Shown here piece after piece: positions 44,525 to 54,230 of a stretch of 64,000 bases of DNA (the first letter of the stretch is position 1; every line of letters starts with the position of its first letter). The stretch covers positions 585,527-649,526 of the forward strand of contig NZ_AP024678.1 in assembly GCF_025999095.1 (NCBI RefSeq). The letters are read 5' to 3'. Made by a program: the position numbers and the translations under genes. The stretch comes from Thermosynechococcus sp. (GTDB taxonomy: Bacteria; Cyanobacteriota; Cyanobacteriia; Thermosynechococcales; Thermosynechococcaceae). The notes beneath the pieces were generated by a model. The model did not search any database. It saw only the letters and a program-made list of their open reading frames with translations, and was not told the origin of the DNA.

Positions 44525-45571
44525 TCAGTCATTTTCGCTGCTGCGCACCCGTTGCCACACATACCACGAGGCAAAGCCCATCAGCAGAGACGCTGCCACG
44601 GCATAGCCCCATCCTCCCGGCAAACCCGCCAAAGCCAAAGCAAGACTGCCCACCCACAGGGTCAGGCAATAAATAAAGAGCACTGTCACCCGCTGCGAAA
44701 GTCCCGCCTTGAGCAGGCGATGGTGCAGGTGTCTCTTATCCGGTGCAAAGGGAGATTGCCCCCGCCGCAGCCGGCTGAAAACCACCGTTGAGGTATCCAC
44801 AATGGGCACCGCTAGAATCAATAGGGGCAGGAGAATGGCCACCGCTGTGTAGGCCTTAACCAGGCCAATGATCCCCAAGCCAGCAAGGGTAAAGCCCATG
44901 AAGTAGGCACCGCCATCGCCCATGAAAATTTGGGCGGGATTGAAGTTATAGCGCAGAAATCCCAAGGCCCCCCCTGCCAGGGCGGCGGCCAATAGTCCCG
45001 CCTCCGGCTCCCCCATGACCATACACACAAAAAACATTGCCAAGGCGGCAATGCCAGATACCCCCGCCGCTAGCCCATCCACACCATCAATAAAGTTAAT
45101 GGCATTGGCAATGCCGACCAGCCAAACGGTAGTGAGGGGCAAACTCAGCCAACCTAAGTCCACGGTGCCGACAAAGGGCACAGTGATAATGCGAATTTTG
45201 ACGCCTACTGCCCAAACAATCGCCGCCACTAAAAATTGCAGGACAAGGCGCAGGAGTGCCGGCAAAGTCAATAGATCATCAGCAAGGCCAAGGAGAAAAA
45301 AGGCCACCCCTCCTAAGGTGACCCCCCAAATTTCGTACTCCGCCGGCTGAGGCAGAACACCAAACCCCCCCGCATTCCAAACAATCAGCAGCCCCACTAG
45401 ATTGCCCAAAAAGATAGATACGCCCCCCAAGCGCACCATGGGACGGGTATGAATCTTACGTTCATTGGGGCGATCCACAAACCCTGCTTTATGCCCAAGG
45501 TCATTGACAATGGGGGTGACCAAAAGGACAACGGCAATGGCAGCAAGGAAGGCAATCAGGTGGTACAGCAT
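44525..45571 (-). CDS. Polyprenyl-phosphate GlcNAc-1-phosphate transferase (WecA/TagO-like)
   Basis: The 348-residue integral membrane enzyme belongs to the MraY/WecA superfamily, which loads a sugar phosphate on undecaprenyl phosphate. About ten spans are visible. Conserved sites are VDRPNERKIHTRPMVRLGG, NAINFIDGVDGLAAG (metal-binding acids), NPAQIFMGDGGAYFMG and RRGQSPFAPDKRHLHHRLL. The HLHH motif and lack of UDP-MurNAc-pentapeptide features favour WecA/TagO over MraY. It should start lipopolysaccharide or other surface-polymer synthesis. Confidence 0.9.
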   Translation of the reverse strand: MLYHLIAFLAAIAVVLLVTPIVNDLGHKAGFVDRPNERKIHTRPMVRLGGVSIFLGNLVGLLIVWNAGGFGVLPQPAEYEIWGVTLGGVAFFLLGLADDLLTLPALLRLVLQFLVAAIVWAVGVKIRIITVPFVGTVDLGWLSLPLTTVWLVGIANAINFIDGVDGLAAGVSGIAALAMFFVCMVMGEPEAGLLAAALAGGALGFLRYNFNPAQIFMGDGGAYFMGFTLAGLGIIGLVKAYTAVAILLPLLILAVPIVDTSTVVFSRLRRGQSPFAPDKRHLHHRLLKAGLSQRVTVLFIYCLTLWVGSLALALAGLPGGWGYAVAASLLMGFASWYVWQRVRSSEND

Positions 45572-45599
45572 CTGCTCAGGGTGTTGGCAGGATCCCCTC

Positions 45600-46877
45600 T
45601 TAGGCTAGCACTGGTTGCGGCAATTGCAAGTGGGGATAGAGGGGGAATTTAGCGCAGAGGGCCGCCACCCGTTCGCGGCAGCGATTTTTGATGGCTTCAT
45701 CCCCTGGCTCATGCAGGCGATCGCTAATGATTTCAGCCACTTCTGCGAACTCAACTTCTGTGAAGCCGCGCGTGGTCAAGGCCGGTGTGCCCAACCGCAG
45801 ACCACTGGTCACAAAAGGAGAGGCCGGGTCAAAGGGAATGGTGTTTTTGTTGGTGGTGATGTTGATTTCCCCCATCAGGCGATCGGCCTCTTTGCCCGTT
45901 AGATTCACCGATCGCAGGTCAATGAGCATCAAATGGTTATCGGTGCCCCCAGAGACCAGGCGCAGTTGCCGCCCTTGCAGCCCCGCAGCGAGGGCTTGGG
46001 CATTGCGGATCACTTGCCCAGAATAGGCTTTGAATTCTGGTTTGAGAGCCTCACCAAAAGCCACGGCCTTAGCGGCAATAACGTGCTCTAGGGGCCCCCC
46101 TTGGCTGCCGGGAAAGACCGCTTTATCCAACTTTTTGCCCAACTCTTCATCACGGGTCAGAATCAGGCCGCCGCGAGGACCGCGCAGGGTTTTGTGGGTG
46201 GTGGTTGTCACAACATCGCAGAGGGGTACGGGATTGGGATGGTAACCACTGGCTACTAAGCCGGCAATGTGGGCAATATCGGCCATGAGGTAGGCCCCCA
46301 CTTCATCGGCAATTTGGCGAAACTCAGCAAAGGGAATAACGCGAGGATAGGCGGAATAGCCACAGATAATGAGCTTAGGACGGTGCTGCCGTGCTAAATC
46401 CCGCACCCGATCCATATCGAGGCGTTCCGTTTCAGGATGAACACCGTAGTGAACGACGTTAAACCATTTACCGGAGACGTTGACGGGAGAACCGTGGGTG
46501 AGATGGCCACCGTGGGACAAATCCATCCCCATAATCGTGTCGCCGGGATTGAGCAGTGCCAAAAAGACGGCAAAATTGGCTTGGGCACCGGAGTGAGGCT
46601 GAACGTTGGCGTGGGCAGCACCAAAGAGTTCCTTGGCGCGATCGATGGCCAGTTGCTCCACTTCATCCACAAATTCGCAGCCACCGTAGTAGCGTTTGCC
46701 CGGCAATCCCTCGGCATATTTATTGGTGAGAACCGTCCCTTGCGCTGCCATCACCGCCGGGGAAGTAAAGTTTTCGCTGGCAATCAGTTCGAGGTGTTGC
46801 TGCTGCCGCTGAACTTCCCGCTGCACCATTTCAGCGACCAATGGATCCGTGTGCGCAAGCCAATCAATATGGGTCAT
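45600..46877 (-). CDS. glyA: Serine hydroxymethyltransferase
   Basis: GlyA interconverts serine and glycine with tetrahydrofolate, using pyridoxal phosphate. From ATG 46877 it has 425 residues. Motifs are [50 protein letters not shown] and the cofactor lysine in [14 protein letters not shown] (about Lys229). The in-frame extension to 46997 has no family similarity and is leader RNA. A strong hairpin lies in that leader. Confidence 0.97.
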   Translation of the reverse strand: MTHIDWLAHTDPLVAEMVQREVQRQQQHLELIASENFTSPAVMAAQGTVLTNKYAEGLPGKRYYGGCEFVDEVEQLAIDRAKELFGAAHANVQPHSGAQANFAVFLALLNPGDTIMGMDLSHGGHLTHGSPVNVSGKWFNVVHYGVHPETERLDMDRVRDLARQHRPKLIICGYSAYPRVIPFAEFRQIADEVGAYLMADIAHIAGLVASGYHPNPVPLCDVVTTTTHKTLRGPRGGLILTRDEELGKKLDKAVFPGSQGGPLEHVIAAKAVAFGEALKPEFKAYSGQVIRNAQALAAGLQGRQLRLVSGGTDNHLMLIDLRSVNLTGKEADRLMGEINITTNKNTIPFDPASPFVTSGLRLGTPALTTRGFTEVEFAEVAEIISDRLHEPGDEAIKNRCRERVAALCAKFPLYPHLQLPQPVLA

Positions 46878-46940
46878 TTTATTGTCAGTGTGAAGGAAGA
46901 TGAACTGCTTTACTATCTTACCGCGGTCACACCTGTAATT

Positions 46941-46973
46941 CCTCTGGAGGGCACGCAGATAGTTTTCCAGAGG
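46941..46973 (-). promoter_or_regulatory. Hairpin in the glyA leader
   Basis: On the minus strand CCTCTGGA and TCCAGAGG form a perfect 8-bp stem with a 17-base loop, 64 bases before the glyA ATG. The stretch between cupB and glyA is about 135 bases. I did not see a glycine riboswitch core. Translational or transcriptional control of glyA is a possibility only. Confidence 0.35.
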
Positions 46974-47013
46974 GGGGGTATTCCTGGTTTTCCGCAAGGG
47001 CTAAAAGAGTGCC

Positions 47014-48156
47014 CTAGCTAACTTGAACATTCCAGAGGCGAGAGGTTTCGAGGCGATCCAGCCACCTTTCGTAGAAGGCCCGATTGGCGGCTTGCTCTTG
47101 GGGGTCAGTGGTTGTCCAAGGATAGGGAGCCAGGGCAGTGATTGCCGCCGTGGTGACGCAAAACATTGATTTTTGGAAGGTTTGGCAAATTTTTACTCGC
47201 AGATCATCTTCACCTCGGCCTTGGCGACGATAGAACTCCAAAAGATAGGAGGGGAGATAGTGGCGCATATCCTGCATTAGCAGCGTGGGGGGAATACCGG
47301 CTGCGCCTGTGGGAATGGGATCTGCAAACAGGGCGCCATAGCTAAACTCCGCTTGATCGCGGGAAATTTGCTGGGCTTGGGCATTGAAGGAAATAAGGCC
47401 AAAGAAGGGGGTGCCCCGTATAAACACGGCTTCGACATAGGGAATCGCGGTGTCTGGCAAAAAGGTGAGTCCAGCACTGGCGGGGAGAATCTCGTAGGTC
47501 TGGCCGTGGAGCTTGACGCGATAGGTAATGGGGCGATTTGCCGCGGCAATCAGACCCGCACGAATGTGATCTACCACATCGGGAATGCTGCGAATCTCAC
47601 CCGCATCGTAGCGATCGCTCAACGTTAAAAAGATGGGATACATCACCGACCAAAACTGCCCCAAGCCACTGTAGTAGCAGAGCATCCGCACCGTTTCCAG
47701 CAAAAACTCTGGAAAAAGCCGGTTCACCAGTTGCATTAGGGGGTTGCCCCGCAGCTTGGCGGCGATCGCCTTGCCGGCTAATTGCCGAAATTCTGCCGAA
47801 TCGAGGAAGGCATCCAGCCCTCCGCCCCCATGCCACATCATGGCACGCATACAGTATTCAGCATATTCATAGTTAATGCGGTCGTGCCACCAGTGGCGCA
47901 GCAGCTTGGGAATGGTAATCTCGCCATTGAAGTATTTGAAAAAGGGAAAGAGAACAAGAAACTGCCGCTCACTAATGTCGCAGAGATTTTCTGCATAGGC
48001 CTTGAGTACTACCCCATAGCTTTTGAGGATGCCCACCACTTCCATCACATGGGTTGGTGTATCCGGTAACAGGGCTTGACCGTGGAGCAACCGCTCTAGG
48101 ATGGCGGTACGCAGTTCTTGATGCAGGGAGGTTGGAGTAGCGGTAGTCAGGGTCAT
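47014..48156 (-). CDS. cupB: CO2 hydration protein CupB (ChpX)
   Basis: This 380-residue protein belongs to the CupA/CupB (ChpY/ChpX) family, which converts CO2 to bicarbonate on specialised NDH-1 complexes of the thylakoid. Family blocks are VVLKAYAENLCDISERQFLVLFP-type sequence (about 50-72), FFKYFNGEITIPKLLRHWWHDRINYEYAEYC and GGLDAFLD. The length and absence of a cupS gene downstream point to CupB of the constitutive NDH-1MS' complex rather than low-CO2-induced CupA; this is inference. It overlaps ndhD by four bases (ATGA). Confidence 0.82.
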   Translation of the reverse strand: MTLTTATPTSLHQELRTAILERLLHGQALLPDTPTHVMEVVGILKSYGVVLKAYAENLCDISERQFLVLFPFFKYFNGEITIPKLLRHWWHDRINYEYAEYCMRAMMWHGGGGLDAFLDSAEFRQLAGKAIAAKLRGNPLMQLVNRLFPEFLLETVRMLCYYSGLGQFWSVMYPIFLTLSDRYDAGEIRSIPDVVDHIRAGLIAAANRPITYRVKLHGQTYEILPASAGLTFLPDTAIPYVEAVFIRGTPFFGLISFNAQAQQISRDQAEFSYGALFADPIPTGAAGIPPTLLMQDMRHYLPSYLLEFYRRQGRGEDDLRVKICQTFQKSMFCVTTAAITALAPYPWTTTDPQEQAANRAFYERWLDRLETSRLWNVQVS

Positions 48157-49634
48157 GGTGGGGGCAGCGTAGCAACAGCAGTAACAAGCAGGCTAACCGT
48201 GGTTTTACTCCAATGGATCAGCCAGTTAGGAACAATCCCTAAGATCAAGATTAGCGTGGCTAATAGGAGGCTCGGGAGGCGATCGCCCCAAGCAACGGGC
48301 GGCAAATCCGTCAACTCATTGGGCAGACGACCAAAAAAGACGCGGTTCACCAGCAGGAGAAAATACACTGACGTTAAGCCCGTACCCACCATACATAGGA
48401 GCGTTTGCCCTGGGAATGTGGCAAAACTACTGCGGAAGATCAGGAACTCCGCCACAAAGCCCACCATGCCGGGGATACCGCCACTGGCCATGACCCCAAC
48501 AATCATCAGACTACCGATCAGGGGCAGCCCCCGCTCAGGGTTCAGCAATCCCCGCAGTACCTCAATGTTGCGGCTACCGGTTTTTTCATAGACAACCCCC
48601 ACCAGCAAAAAGAGAAGGGCAGAAATTAACCCGTGGCTCATCATTTGGGCAATAGCGGCCAAAATGCTCAAGGGTGTGGCAGTGGCAGTGGCTAGGAGGA
48701 CAAACCCCATATGACCAATGGAACTGTAGGCCACCATTTTTTTCATATCGGTTTGGGAGATCGCCATGAGAGAACCGTAGAGAACACTGACCACCGCCCA
48801 AGTGGCCAACCCAGGCGCCAAGACCTGCCATGCCTGCGGAAATAACTGCACCCCAAAGCGCACTAACCCATAGGTACCTAGTTTCAGGAGCACCCCTGCC
48901 AGCAGCACAGAAATAGGAGTGGAGGCTTCGACGTGGGCATCGGGTAGCCAAGTATGGAAGGGCACGAGGGGAATCTTGATGCCAAAGCCCACTAAAATCA
49001 GCCCCAGCAGAACAAGTTGTGAACTTAGGGGCAAGAGGGTGGATAATTGGGCGTCAAAGTCAAAAGAGGGGGCATGGGCTAACCACACTAGTCCTAGAAA
49101 CCCCGCCAAGAGCAGAACCCCCGAAATGGCCGTGTAAATGAGAAACTTGGTGGCCGCATAACTGCGCCGCGCCCCACCCCAAATGGCAATCAAAAGGTAG
49201 AGGGGAATCAACTCTAACTCATAGAAGAAGAAAAAGAGCAGTAAGTTATCCGCCAAAAAGGCGCCACTGACACCAGCATTCAACAGCAGTACCAGTGGGT
49301 AATACAACCGAGGACGGGGCAAGTTGACAGAAGTGGCCAATAGGGCAATCAGCGTCAGGAAATTATTTAAGACCAATAGCGGCAGCGACAGGCCATCCAC
49401 CCTCAGGCGATAGCTCAAGCCCAATGGCTCTAGCCAAGGAACTACCTCGGTTAATTGCGGTGCTGCATTGCTGGGATCAAATAGACGGGCGATCGCGAGA
49501 CTGACCACCAGGGCGATCGCCATCACCACAGCGGCTAAACTCCGGTACGTGCGCCCCAAACTCCCAGCGGGCAACAGGCTGAGGGCAAAGGCACCCAACA
49601 GGGGCACCCAGAGGAGGAAACTCAACAGGGGCAT
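48153..49634 (-). CDS. ndhD4: NDH-1 subunit NdhD, CO2-uptake type (NdhD4-like)
   Basis: This is a membrane proton-translocating subunit, about 493 residues and 14 spans, from ATG 49634. That ATG overlaps the ndhF stop (TAATG); ATG 49649 is an alternative. It has the NuoM/MrpD family blocks VDGLSLPLLVLNNFLTL, FFFYELELIPLYLLIAIWG, LPDAHVEASTPISVLLAGVLLKLGTYG and YSSIGHMGFVLL. Being linked to ndhF and cupB identifies it as a CO2-uptake paralogue and not the respiratory NdhD1/D2. The suffix 4 follows from CupB and is inferred. Confidence 0.83.
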   Translation of the reverse strand: MPLLSFLLWVPLLGAFALSLLPAGSLGRTYRSLAAVVMAIALVVSLAIARLFDPSNAAPQLTEVVPWLEPLGLSYRLRVDGLSLPLLVLNNFLTLIALLATSVNLPRPRLYYPLVLLLNAGVSGAFLADNLLLFFFFYELELIPLYLLIAIWGGARRSYAATKFLIYTAISGVLLLAGFLGLVWLAHAPSFDFDAQLSTLLPLSSQLVLLGLILVGFGIKIPLVPFHTWLPDAHVEASTPISVLLAGVLLKLGTYGLVRFGVQLFPQAWQVLAPGLATWAVVSVLYGSLMAISQTDMKKMVAYSSIGHMGFVLLATATATPLSILAAIAQMMSHGLISALLFLLVGVVYEKTGSRNIEVLRGLLNPERGLPLIGSLMIVGVMASGGIPGMVGFVAEFLIFRSSFATFPGQTLLCMVGTGLTSVYFLLLVNRVFFGRLPNELTDLPPVAWGDRLPSLLLATLILILGIVPNWLIHWSKTTVSLLVTAVATLPPP

Positions 49635-51463
49635 TACAGCAGTATCCACGCGATCGCCCCCCCAAGAATCGCCACACCAATAAACACCAGCAGTAAGTAG
49701 GCTTGGGATTGACCGCTGGCACTGTATTTCAGCAATTCACCCCCCACGAGGGACGCCGCCCCCGTTGTATTCACAATCCGATCCACAATGTGGCGATCCA
49801 CCCAAGCGCTCAACTGCGAGAGCGATCGCACTGCCCAGACCACGGTATAGCGATACAACTCCTCAATGTAAAAATCGTAGGCCAGCAGATCCTGCACAAA
49901 GCGCAACGGTACCTTGATGGGGCGTGTCCAACTGCGTTTGAGGTTAACAAAGCCACCCAACAGAATACCCGCCAATCCCGAGACCACAAGCAGAGCCACA
50001 ATTGTCCAATCGATGGTCTCTGGTAACAACTGCACCCGCTGCAAGATCAAAGGCACCAGCATATTCAAAATACTCAAAGTCACCATCGGCACTGCCAGAG
50101 GCCAGGGCACCTCAGGGGCACGGCGGGTTTTGGGTTGGGCAGGCCCTAGGAAAACCAGCCGAAAGACACGGGTGAGGTTCACAGCTGTCAGCACATTGAC
50201 GACTAAAATCAAACCCACCAACCAAGGCAGTGTTTGCCAGTAGTAGCTAATACCACGGTAAAACGACCAAAAGGCCCCCAAGGGCAGACAGCCAATCAGG
50301 GATAGACCGCCGATAACAAAGGCCGAACTAGTGGCCGGCATCCGTTCGCCTAACCCCCCCAATTCCGTCAAATCCTGAGAGTTGGTAGTCATGATTACAC
50401 TGCCAATACTCATAAACAGCAGTGCCTTGGCGATCGCATGGGTAAGCAATACAAACAGGGCAAAATCCGTCCAGTTGGTGCCAACACCAATAAACACCAG
50501 TCCTAGATAGACACTCGTCGAGTGGGACAGTGCCCGTTTGATGTCAATTTGGGCAATCGAGACCAGGGATTCACTGAGGGCGGTGACTGCCCCGATCGCA
50601 ATCAAGGCAATGTTTGCCCCTGGGCAGGCTACCAGAATCGGCTGTAGCTTAATGAGAATATAGGCTCCCGCAGCCACCACTACCGAGTTCCGCATAATGG
50701 AGGCGGGGTTGGGTCCTTCCATGGCTTCATCAAGCCACAGGTGCAAAGGTACTTGAGCACATTTACCGGTGGGCCCCGCAATCAAGGCTAGGCCCAGTAA
50801 AAAGCCCCAACCTTCTGGCAAATTGACCTGCTCTGCCCATTCATAGAGATTGGGAAAATCATAACTCCCCGCCAGGCTGCCAACCGCCACCACCCCCATC
50901 AGCAGCAGAATATCCCCCACCCGTTTGGTGAGAAAGGCATCCCTTGCTGCTTTGACCACAAGGGGCTGAGCATACCAGAAGCCAATCAGTAAATAAGTAG
51001 AGAGGGTCAGCATCTCCAACAGGCCATAGCTCAGAAGCAGCGAGTCACTAATCGCAATGCCACTGAGAGCCGCCTCAAAAAACCCCATTAAGGCAAAGAA
51101 GCGGGCCATGCCCCAGTCCTTTTCGAGATAACCCAAGGCAAAAATCTGGGCGAGGATACTCAGACCTGTCACCAATTCCATAGCACCTGTGGTGACACTG
51201 TTGATGAGTAATGAAAACGAGAGATCGAGTCCCGGCGCCTGTAGCCAATGCCAAACAATCGTTGCGGTGGCACCACTGCGAGTTTGTTGCAATAGGAAAA
51301 ACCCATGCACAAAAGCAACAACCGTCATCAGCAGATTGAAATAGGCTGCGGGTCGAGGCCCTGTGCGCCGCACATAACCTGTGGCCCAAGGCAAGGTCAG
51401 GGCTGCCCCCACTAAGCCATAACAGGGTACCCACCAACTGGTTTCTAACAGTGAATTTGACAT
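49634..51463 (-). CDS. ndhF4: NDH-1 subunit NdhF, CO2-uptake type (NdhF4-like)
   Basis: The 609-residue membrane subunit is homologous to NuoL. Blocks include MELVTGLSILAQIFALGYLEKDWGMARF-type sequence, WLDEAMEGPNPASIMRNSVVVAAGAY, IDIKRALSHSTSVYLGLV and a long C-terminal amphipathic helix region near 480-560. The paralogue specific to CO2 uptake differs from NdhF1 in the LDEAMEGPNPAS loop, where H-DAMEGPTP is usual. It is the first gene of ndhF-ndhD-cupB and is divergent from ggt across about 100 bases. Confidence 0.83.
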   Translation of the reverse strand: MSNSLLETSWWVPCYGLVGAALTLPWATGYVRRTGPRPAAYFNLLMTVVAFVHGFFLLQQTRSGATATIVWHWLQAPGLDLSFSLLINSVTTGAMELVTGLSILAQIFALGYLEKDWGMARFFALMGFFEAALSGIAISDSLLLSYGLLEMLTLSTYLLIGFWYAQPLVVKAARDAFLTKRVGDILLLMGVVAVGSLAGSYDFPNLYEWAEQVNLPEGWGFLLGLALIAGPTGKCAQVPLHLWLDEAMEGPNPASIMRNSVVVAAGAYILIKLQPILVACPGANIALIAIGAVTALSESLVSIAQIDIKRALSHSTSVYLGLVFIGVGTNWTDFALFVLLTHAIAKALLFMSIGSVIMTTNSQDLTELGGLGERMPATSSAFVIGGLSLIGCLPLGAFWSFYRGISYYWQTLPWLVGLILVVNVLTAVNLTRVFRLVFLGPAQPKTRRAPEVPWPLAVPMVTLSILNMLVPLILQRVQLLPETIDWTIVALLVVSGLAGILLGGFVNLKRSWTRPIKVPLRFVQDLLAYDFYIEELYRYTVVWAVRSLSQLSAWVDRHIVDRIVNTTGAASLVGGELLKYSASGQSQAYLLLVFIGVAILGGAIAWILL

Positions 51464-51561
51464 GGCAAAAATGAACCTTGACGGTTGAGGACGTTTGCAA
51501 TCATGTTCTCTTCGTGTATTCTACAGGCTGGGGTTCTGCAGCAGTTTTGAGTAAATCAATC

Positions 51562-53289
51562 ATGGGGCAAGGGTTCACTCTAGGGAAGGTTGCGCACTGG
51601 GGGCGATCGCCCCTCCTCGTGATCGCCCTAGCAGTCACCCTTTTTCCTAGTCCCCCTGCCCCAGCTCAAACGCTTAGCCAGCGGGGAATGGTTACAGCTG
51701 CTCAACCTGCAGCAGCAAAGGCAGGTAGAGACATTCTCAAAGCAGGGGGCAATGCTGTGGATGCCGCGGCGGCAACTGCATTGATGATTGCCGTCGTTGA
51801 GCCCTATGCGGCCGGGATTGGCGGGGGTGGCTTTGCCCTTGTGTATCACGCCGAATCCCAAACCATTCGTGCCCTTGATTTTCGGGAGCGGGCACCCCTG
51901 CAAGCGACACCAACGATGTATCTCAACGGGAAGGGGGAGGTGATTCCCCGTGCCAGTTTGGATGGGGTTTTGGCCGCAGGTACCCCCGGCACCGTTGCTG
52001 GCCTAGCTGCTTTGCACCAACGCTATGGTCAACTGCCTTGGTCTCAGGTCGTCACTCCCGCCATTCAGGCCGCTCAGCAGGGATTTGCCGTTACTCCATT
52101 GTATCGACAGTGGGCGACAGTGCGCCAAGCCGTTCTGCAGCAGGATGTGACTGCCGCGCGGATTTTCCTCAGAGATGGCCAAGTTCCCCCCTTGGGCACG
52201 GTGATTCAACAGCCAGACTTGGCAAAAACCTTGGCGACGATCGCCCGCGATCCGAGAAGCTTTTATGAGGGTTGGATTGCTAGGGCGATCGTAGACTTGA
52301 TGGTGCAGCAAGGGGGCAAAATGACCCAAGAGGATTTACGAACCTATAGCCCCGTTTGGCGAGAGCCAATTTGTGGCACCTACCGGGCGTTTCAGGTCTG
52401 TTCGATGCCACCCCCCTCTTCTGGTGGCGTTGCCCTTGTGCAAATGCTCAACCTCTGGCAACTGTTGCCCCCTGCTCCTATCCCCAGCGATCGTGGTCAC
52501 TACCTAGCCAGCGTGATGCAAATTGCCTATGCGGATCGCGCCCGTTACCTCGGAGATAGTGACTTTGTGCCTGTGCCTGTCACTGCCCTCACCCATCGTC
52601 ACTATGCCCAACAGCGCGTCACTGAAATTCTTCCCCGTCGTGCCCGTCCCCAAAGCGCTGTGAGTGCAGCAACCCCGATCCAACTCGCAGAGTCGGACAA
52701 TACCAGTCACCTAAATGTGGTGGATGCCCAAGGGAATGCCGTCAGCCTGACATTTACGATCAATGGGCCCTTTGGGGCGGGCGTGGTTGTGCCGCAAACG
52801 GGGATTCTTTTGAACAATGAAATGGATGATTTTGCCATTGCCCCCAATCAACCCAATCTCTTTGGTGTTGTCGGTATTCAATCGGGCAAGACCTCCCTAG
52901 CCAATGGTATCGAACCGGGTAAGCGTCCCCTCTCAAGCATGAGTCCAACAATTGTGCTAAAGGACAACCGCCTCAATATGGTTTTAGGCTCCCCCGGCGG
53001 CAGTCGAATTATTAGCACCGTGCTGCAACTGTTTTTGAACGTCGTTGATTTGGGGCAGGATGCCGCCACTGCCATTGCTAGTCCTCGGATTCATCAGCAG
53101 TGGGCACCGGATATCCTCTTTGTCGAGCCAACCCTGCCTTATTCTTGGATACAAACGTGGCAGCAGTGGGGCTATCGGGTAAAACAAACCCGTCCGTGGG
53201 GCAACGCCAGCTTAATTCGCGTTTTGGAGCATGGACAATTAGAAGGGGTAGCCGATCCTCGAGGGGAAGGTGCGGCCATTGGTTGGTAG
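51562..53289 (+). CDS. ggt: Gamma-glutamyltransferase
   Basis: Ggt cleaves gamma-glutamyl bonds, for example of glutathione, in the periplasm. From ATG 51562 it has 575 residues. A signal peptide (LLVIALAVTLFPSPPAPAQ) ends near residue 35. The proenzyme matures at the conserved Thr in SDNTSHLNVVDAQGNAVS, which also gives the nucleophile. Other blocks are GGNAVDAAAATALMIAVVEP, GIGGGGFALVYH and RPLSSMSPTIV with LGSPGGSRI. All active-site blocks look intact. Upstream in-frame starts would place the signal internally. Confidence 0.95.
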   Translation: MGQGFTLGKVAHWGRSPLLVIALAVTLFPSPPAPAQTLSQRGMVTAAQPAAAKAGRDILKAGGNAVDAAAATALMIAVVEPYAAGIGGGGFALVYHAESQTIRALDFRERAPLQATPTMYLNGKGEVIPRASLDGVLAAGTPGTVAGLAALHQRYGQLPWSQVVTPAIQAAQQGFAVTPLYRQWATVRQAVLQQDVTAARIFLRDGQVPPLGTVIQQPDLAKTLATIARDPRSFYEGWIARAIVDLMVQQGGKMTQEDLRTYSPVWREPICGTYRAFQVCSMPPPSSGGVALVQMLNLWQLLPPAPIPSDRGHYLASVMQIAYADRARYLGDSDFVPVPVTALTHRHYAQQRVTEILPRRARPQSAVSAATPIQLAESDNTSHLNVVDAQGNAVSLTFTINGPFGAGVVVPQTGILLNNEMDDFAIAPNQPNLFGVVGIQSGKTSLANGIEPGKRPLSSMSPTIVLKDNRLNMVLGSPGGSRIISTVLQLFLNVVDLGQDAATAIASPRIHQQWAPDILFVEPTLPYSWIQTWQQWGYRVKQTRPWGNASLIRVLEHGQLEGVADPRGEGAAIGW

Positions 53290-53298
53290 AGGAGGGGT

Positions 53299-53883
53299 AT
53301 GGCACAGGTGAGTATGGCCGCCTTGGTGGCCGCAGTGCGCACAGGCAATTGGTTGATTAGTTTTCCCACAGATACAGTGCCCGCCTTGGCCAGTCGTTGC
53401 GATCGCGGGGAATTGATCTATGCTGCCAAGGAACGTCAACCGGATAAGCCCTTGATCCTCATGGGCGCTAATCCTGAGCAACTCTGGCCCTTTGTGCGCG
53501 GCAGTGCTGCTGAATGGGAGCAGTGGTCTGCAATGGCGGCGCGTTATTGGCCGGGGGCAGTGACCTTGGTGTTGCCCGCTGCTGAACTGCCGCCGGGGTT
53601 GAATCCCCTAGGTACAGGCACAATTGGCTTACGAGTTCCCGCCTGGCCGCCTGCCCAAGCCCTCCTCCAGCAAACAGGACCGTTGGCCACCACCAGTATC
53701 AACCGCTCAGGTCAGCCGCCACTCATTGAATTGGGGGCGATCGCTCGCGAATTTCCCCAAGTTTTAACACTCCACCCTTGGCAGTTACCCCCTGGCCCTG
53801 CCGAACCCTCAACCGTGGTGCAATGGCAATCGGGGCAGTGGCACATCCTGCGCCAAGGTCGAGTGCAGATTGAACCCCCCTAG
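53299..53883 (+). CDS. tsaC: Threonylcarbamoyl-AMP synthase (Sua5/YrdC/YwlC family)
   Basis: This enzyme makes threonylcarbamoyl-AMP for the t6A modification of tRNA. The 194-residue protein has the YrdC blocks ISFPTDTVPALASRCDR and AAKERQPDKPLILM, GAVTLVLPA, TGTIGLRVPA and a PLATTSINRSGQPP end. This length lacks the second Sua5 domain, so it is the short TsaC/YrdC form. GAGGAGG precedes the ATG by 6 bases, an unusually strong ribosome-binding site. The stop shares CTAG with a convergent small gene. Confidence 0.9.
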   Translation: MAQVSMAALVAAVRTGNWLISFPTDTVPALASRCDRGELIYAAKERQPDKPLILMGANPEQLWPFVRGSAAEWEQWSAMAARYWPGAVTLVLPAAELPPGLNPLGTGTIGLRVPAWPPAQALLQQTGPLATTSINRSGQPPLIELGAIAREFPQVLTLHPWQLPPGPAEPSTVVQWQSGQWHILRQGRVQIEPP

Positions 53884-54065
53884 TATTGGGAATCAATTTC
53901 CCCGGAGGCAACCCGTTCGAGGAGTTCCTGTAAAATTTTTTCCTCTTCTTCGGAAATTTGGCCATCGGAAAGCACGGCGTCAATAATTTGGCCATGCTCT
54001 TCGAGGGTCAGAATTTTATCTTCTAGGGCTTTTTCCACTAGAGCTTTAATTTGGGCCGTGTCCAT
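53880..54065 (-). CDS. Small helical protein of unknown function
   Basis: From ATG 54065 the protein has 61 residues, acidic and helical: AQIKALVEKALEDKILTLEE, then DGQISEEEEKILQELLERV. The repeated ILTLEEH / GQISEEEE pattern suggests paired helices of an EF-hand-like or TerB-like kind without clear calcium ligands. It is probably real, because the frame is compact and the stop is shared with tsaC. The longer frame to 54155 adds 30 atypical residues. Function unknown. Confidence 0.65.
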   Translation of the reverse strand: MDTAQIKALVEKALEDKILTLEEHGQIIDAVLSDGQISEEEEKILQELLERVASGEIDSQY

Positions 54066-54230
54066 GATTGCGACTCCACCTGTCACTGCCAGTATAGCCT
54101 CACCCTTGAAGGGGGAGGGGCAGGTTTCGGCGGGATCTGGGTAGGGGCGTTTCACGAACCACTAAATCTTTGCTAGACCTATAGGCCTTGCCTGCGGCAG
54201 GCAGGACTGAAGACTTCGGTTTTGATGAAT

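Noticed and set aside
46878..46997. N-terminal 40-residue extension of glyA
   Set aside because: No SHMT has this sequence, and the internal ATG gives the standard start; the region is better read as leader RNA.
46878..47013. Glycine riboswitch before glyA
   Set aside because: No conserved glycine-aptamer core was found; only a plain hairpin is present.
47014..48156. CupA instead of CupB
   Set aside because: Not fully excluded, but the shorter length and the absence of cupS downstream favour CupB.
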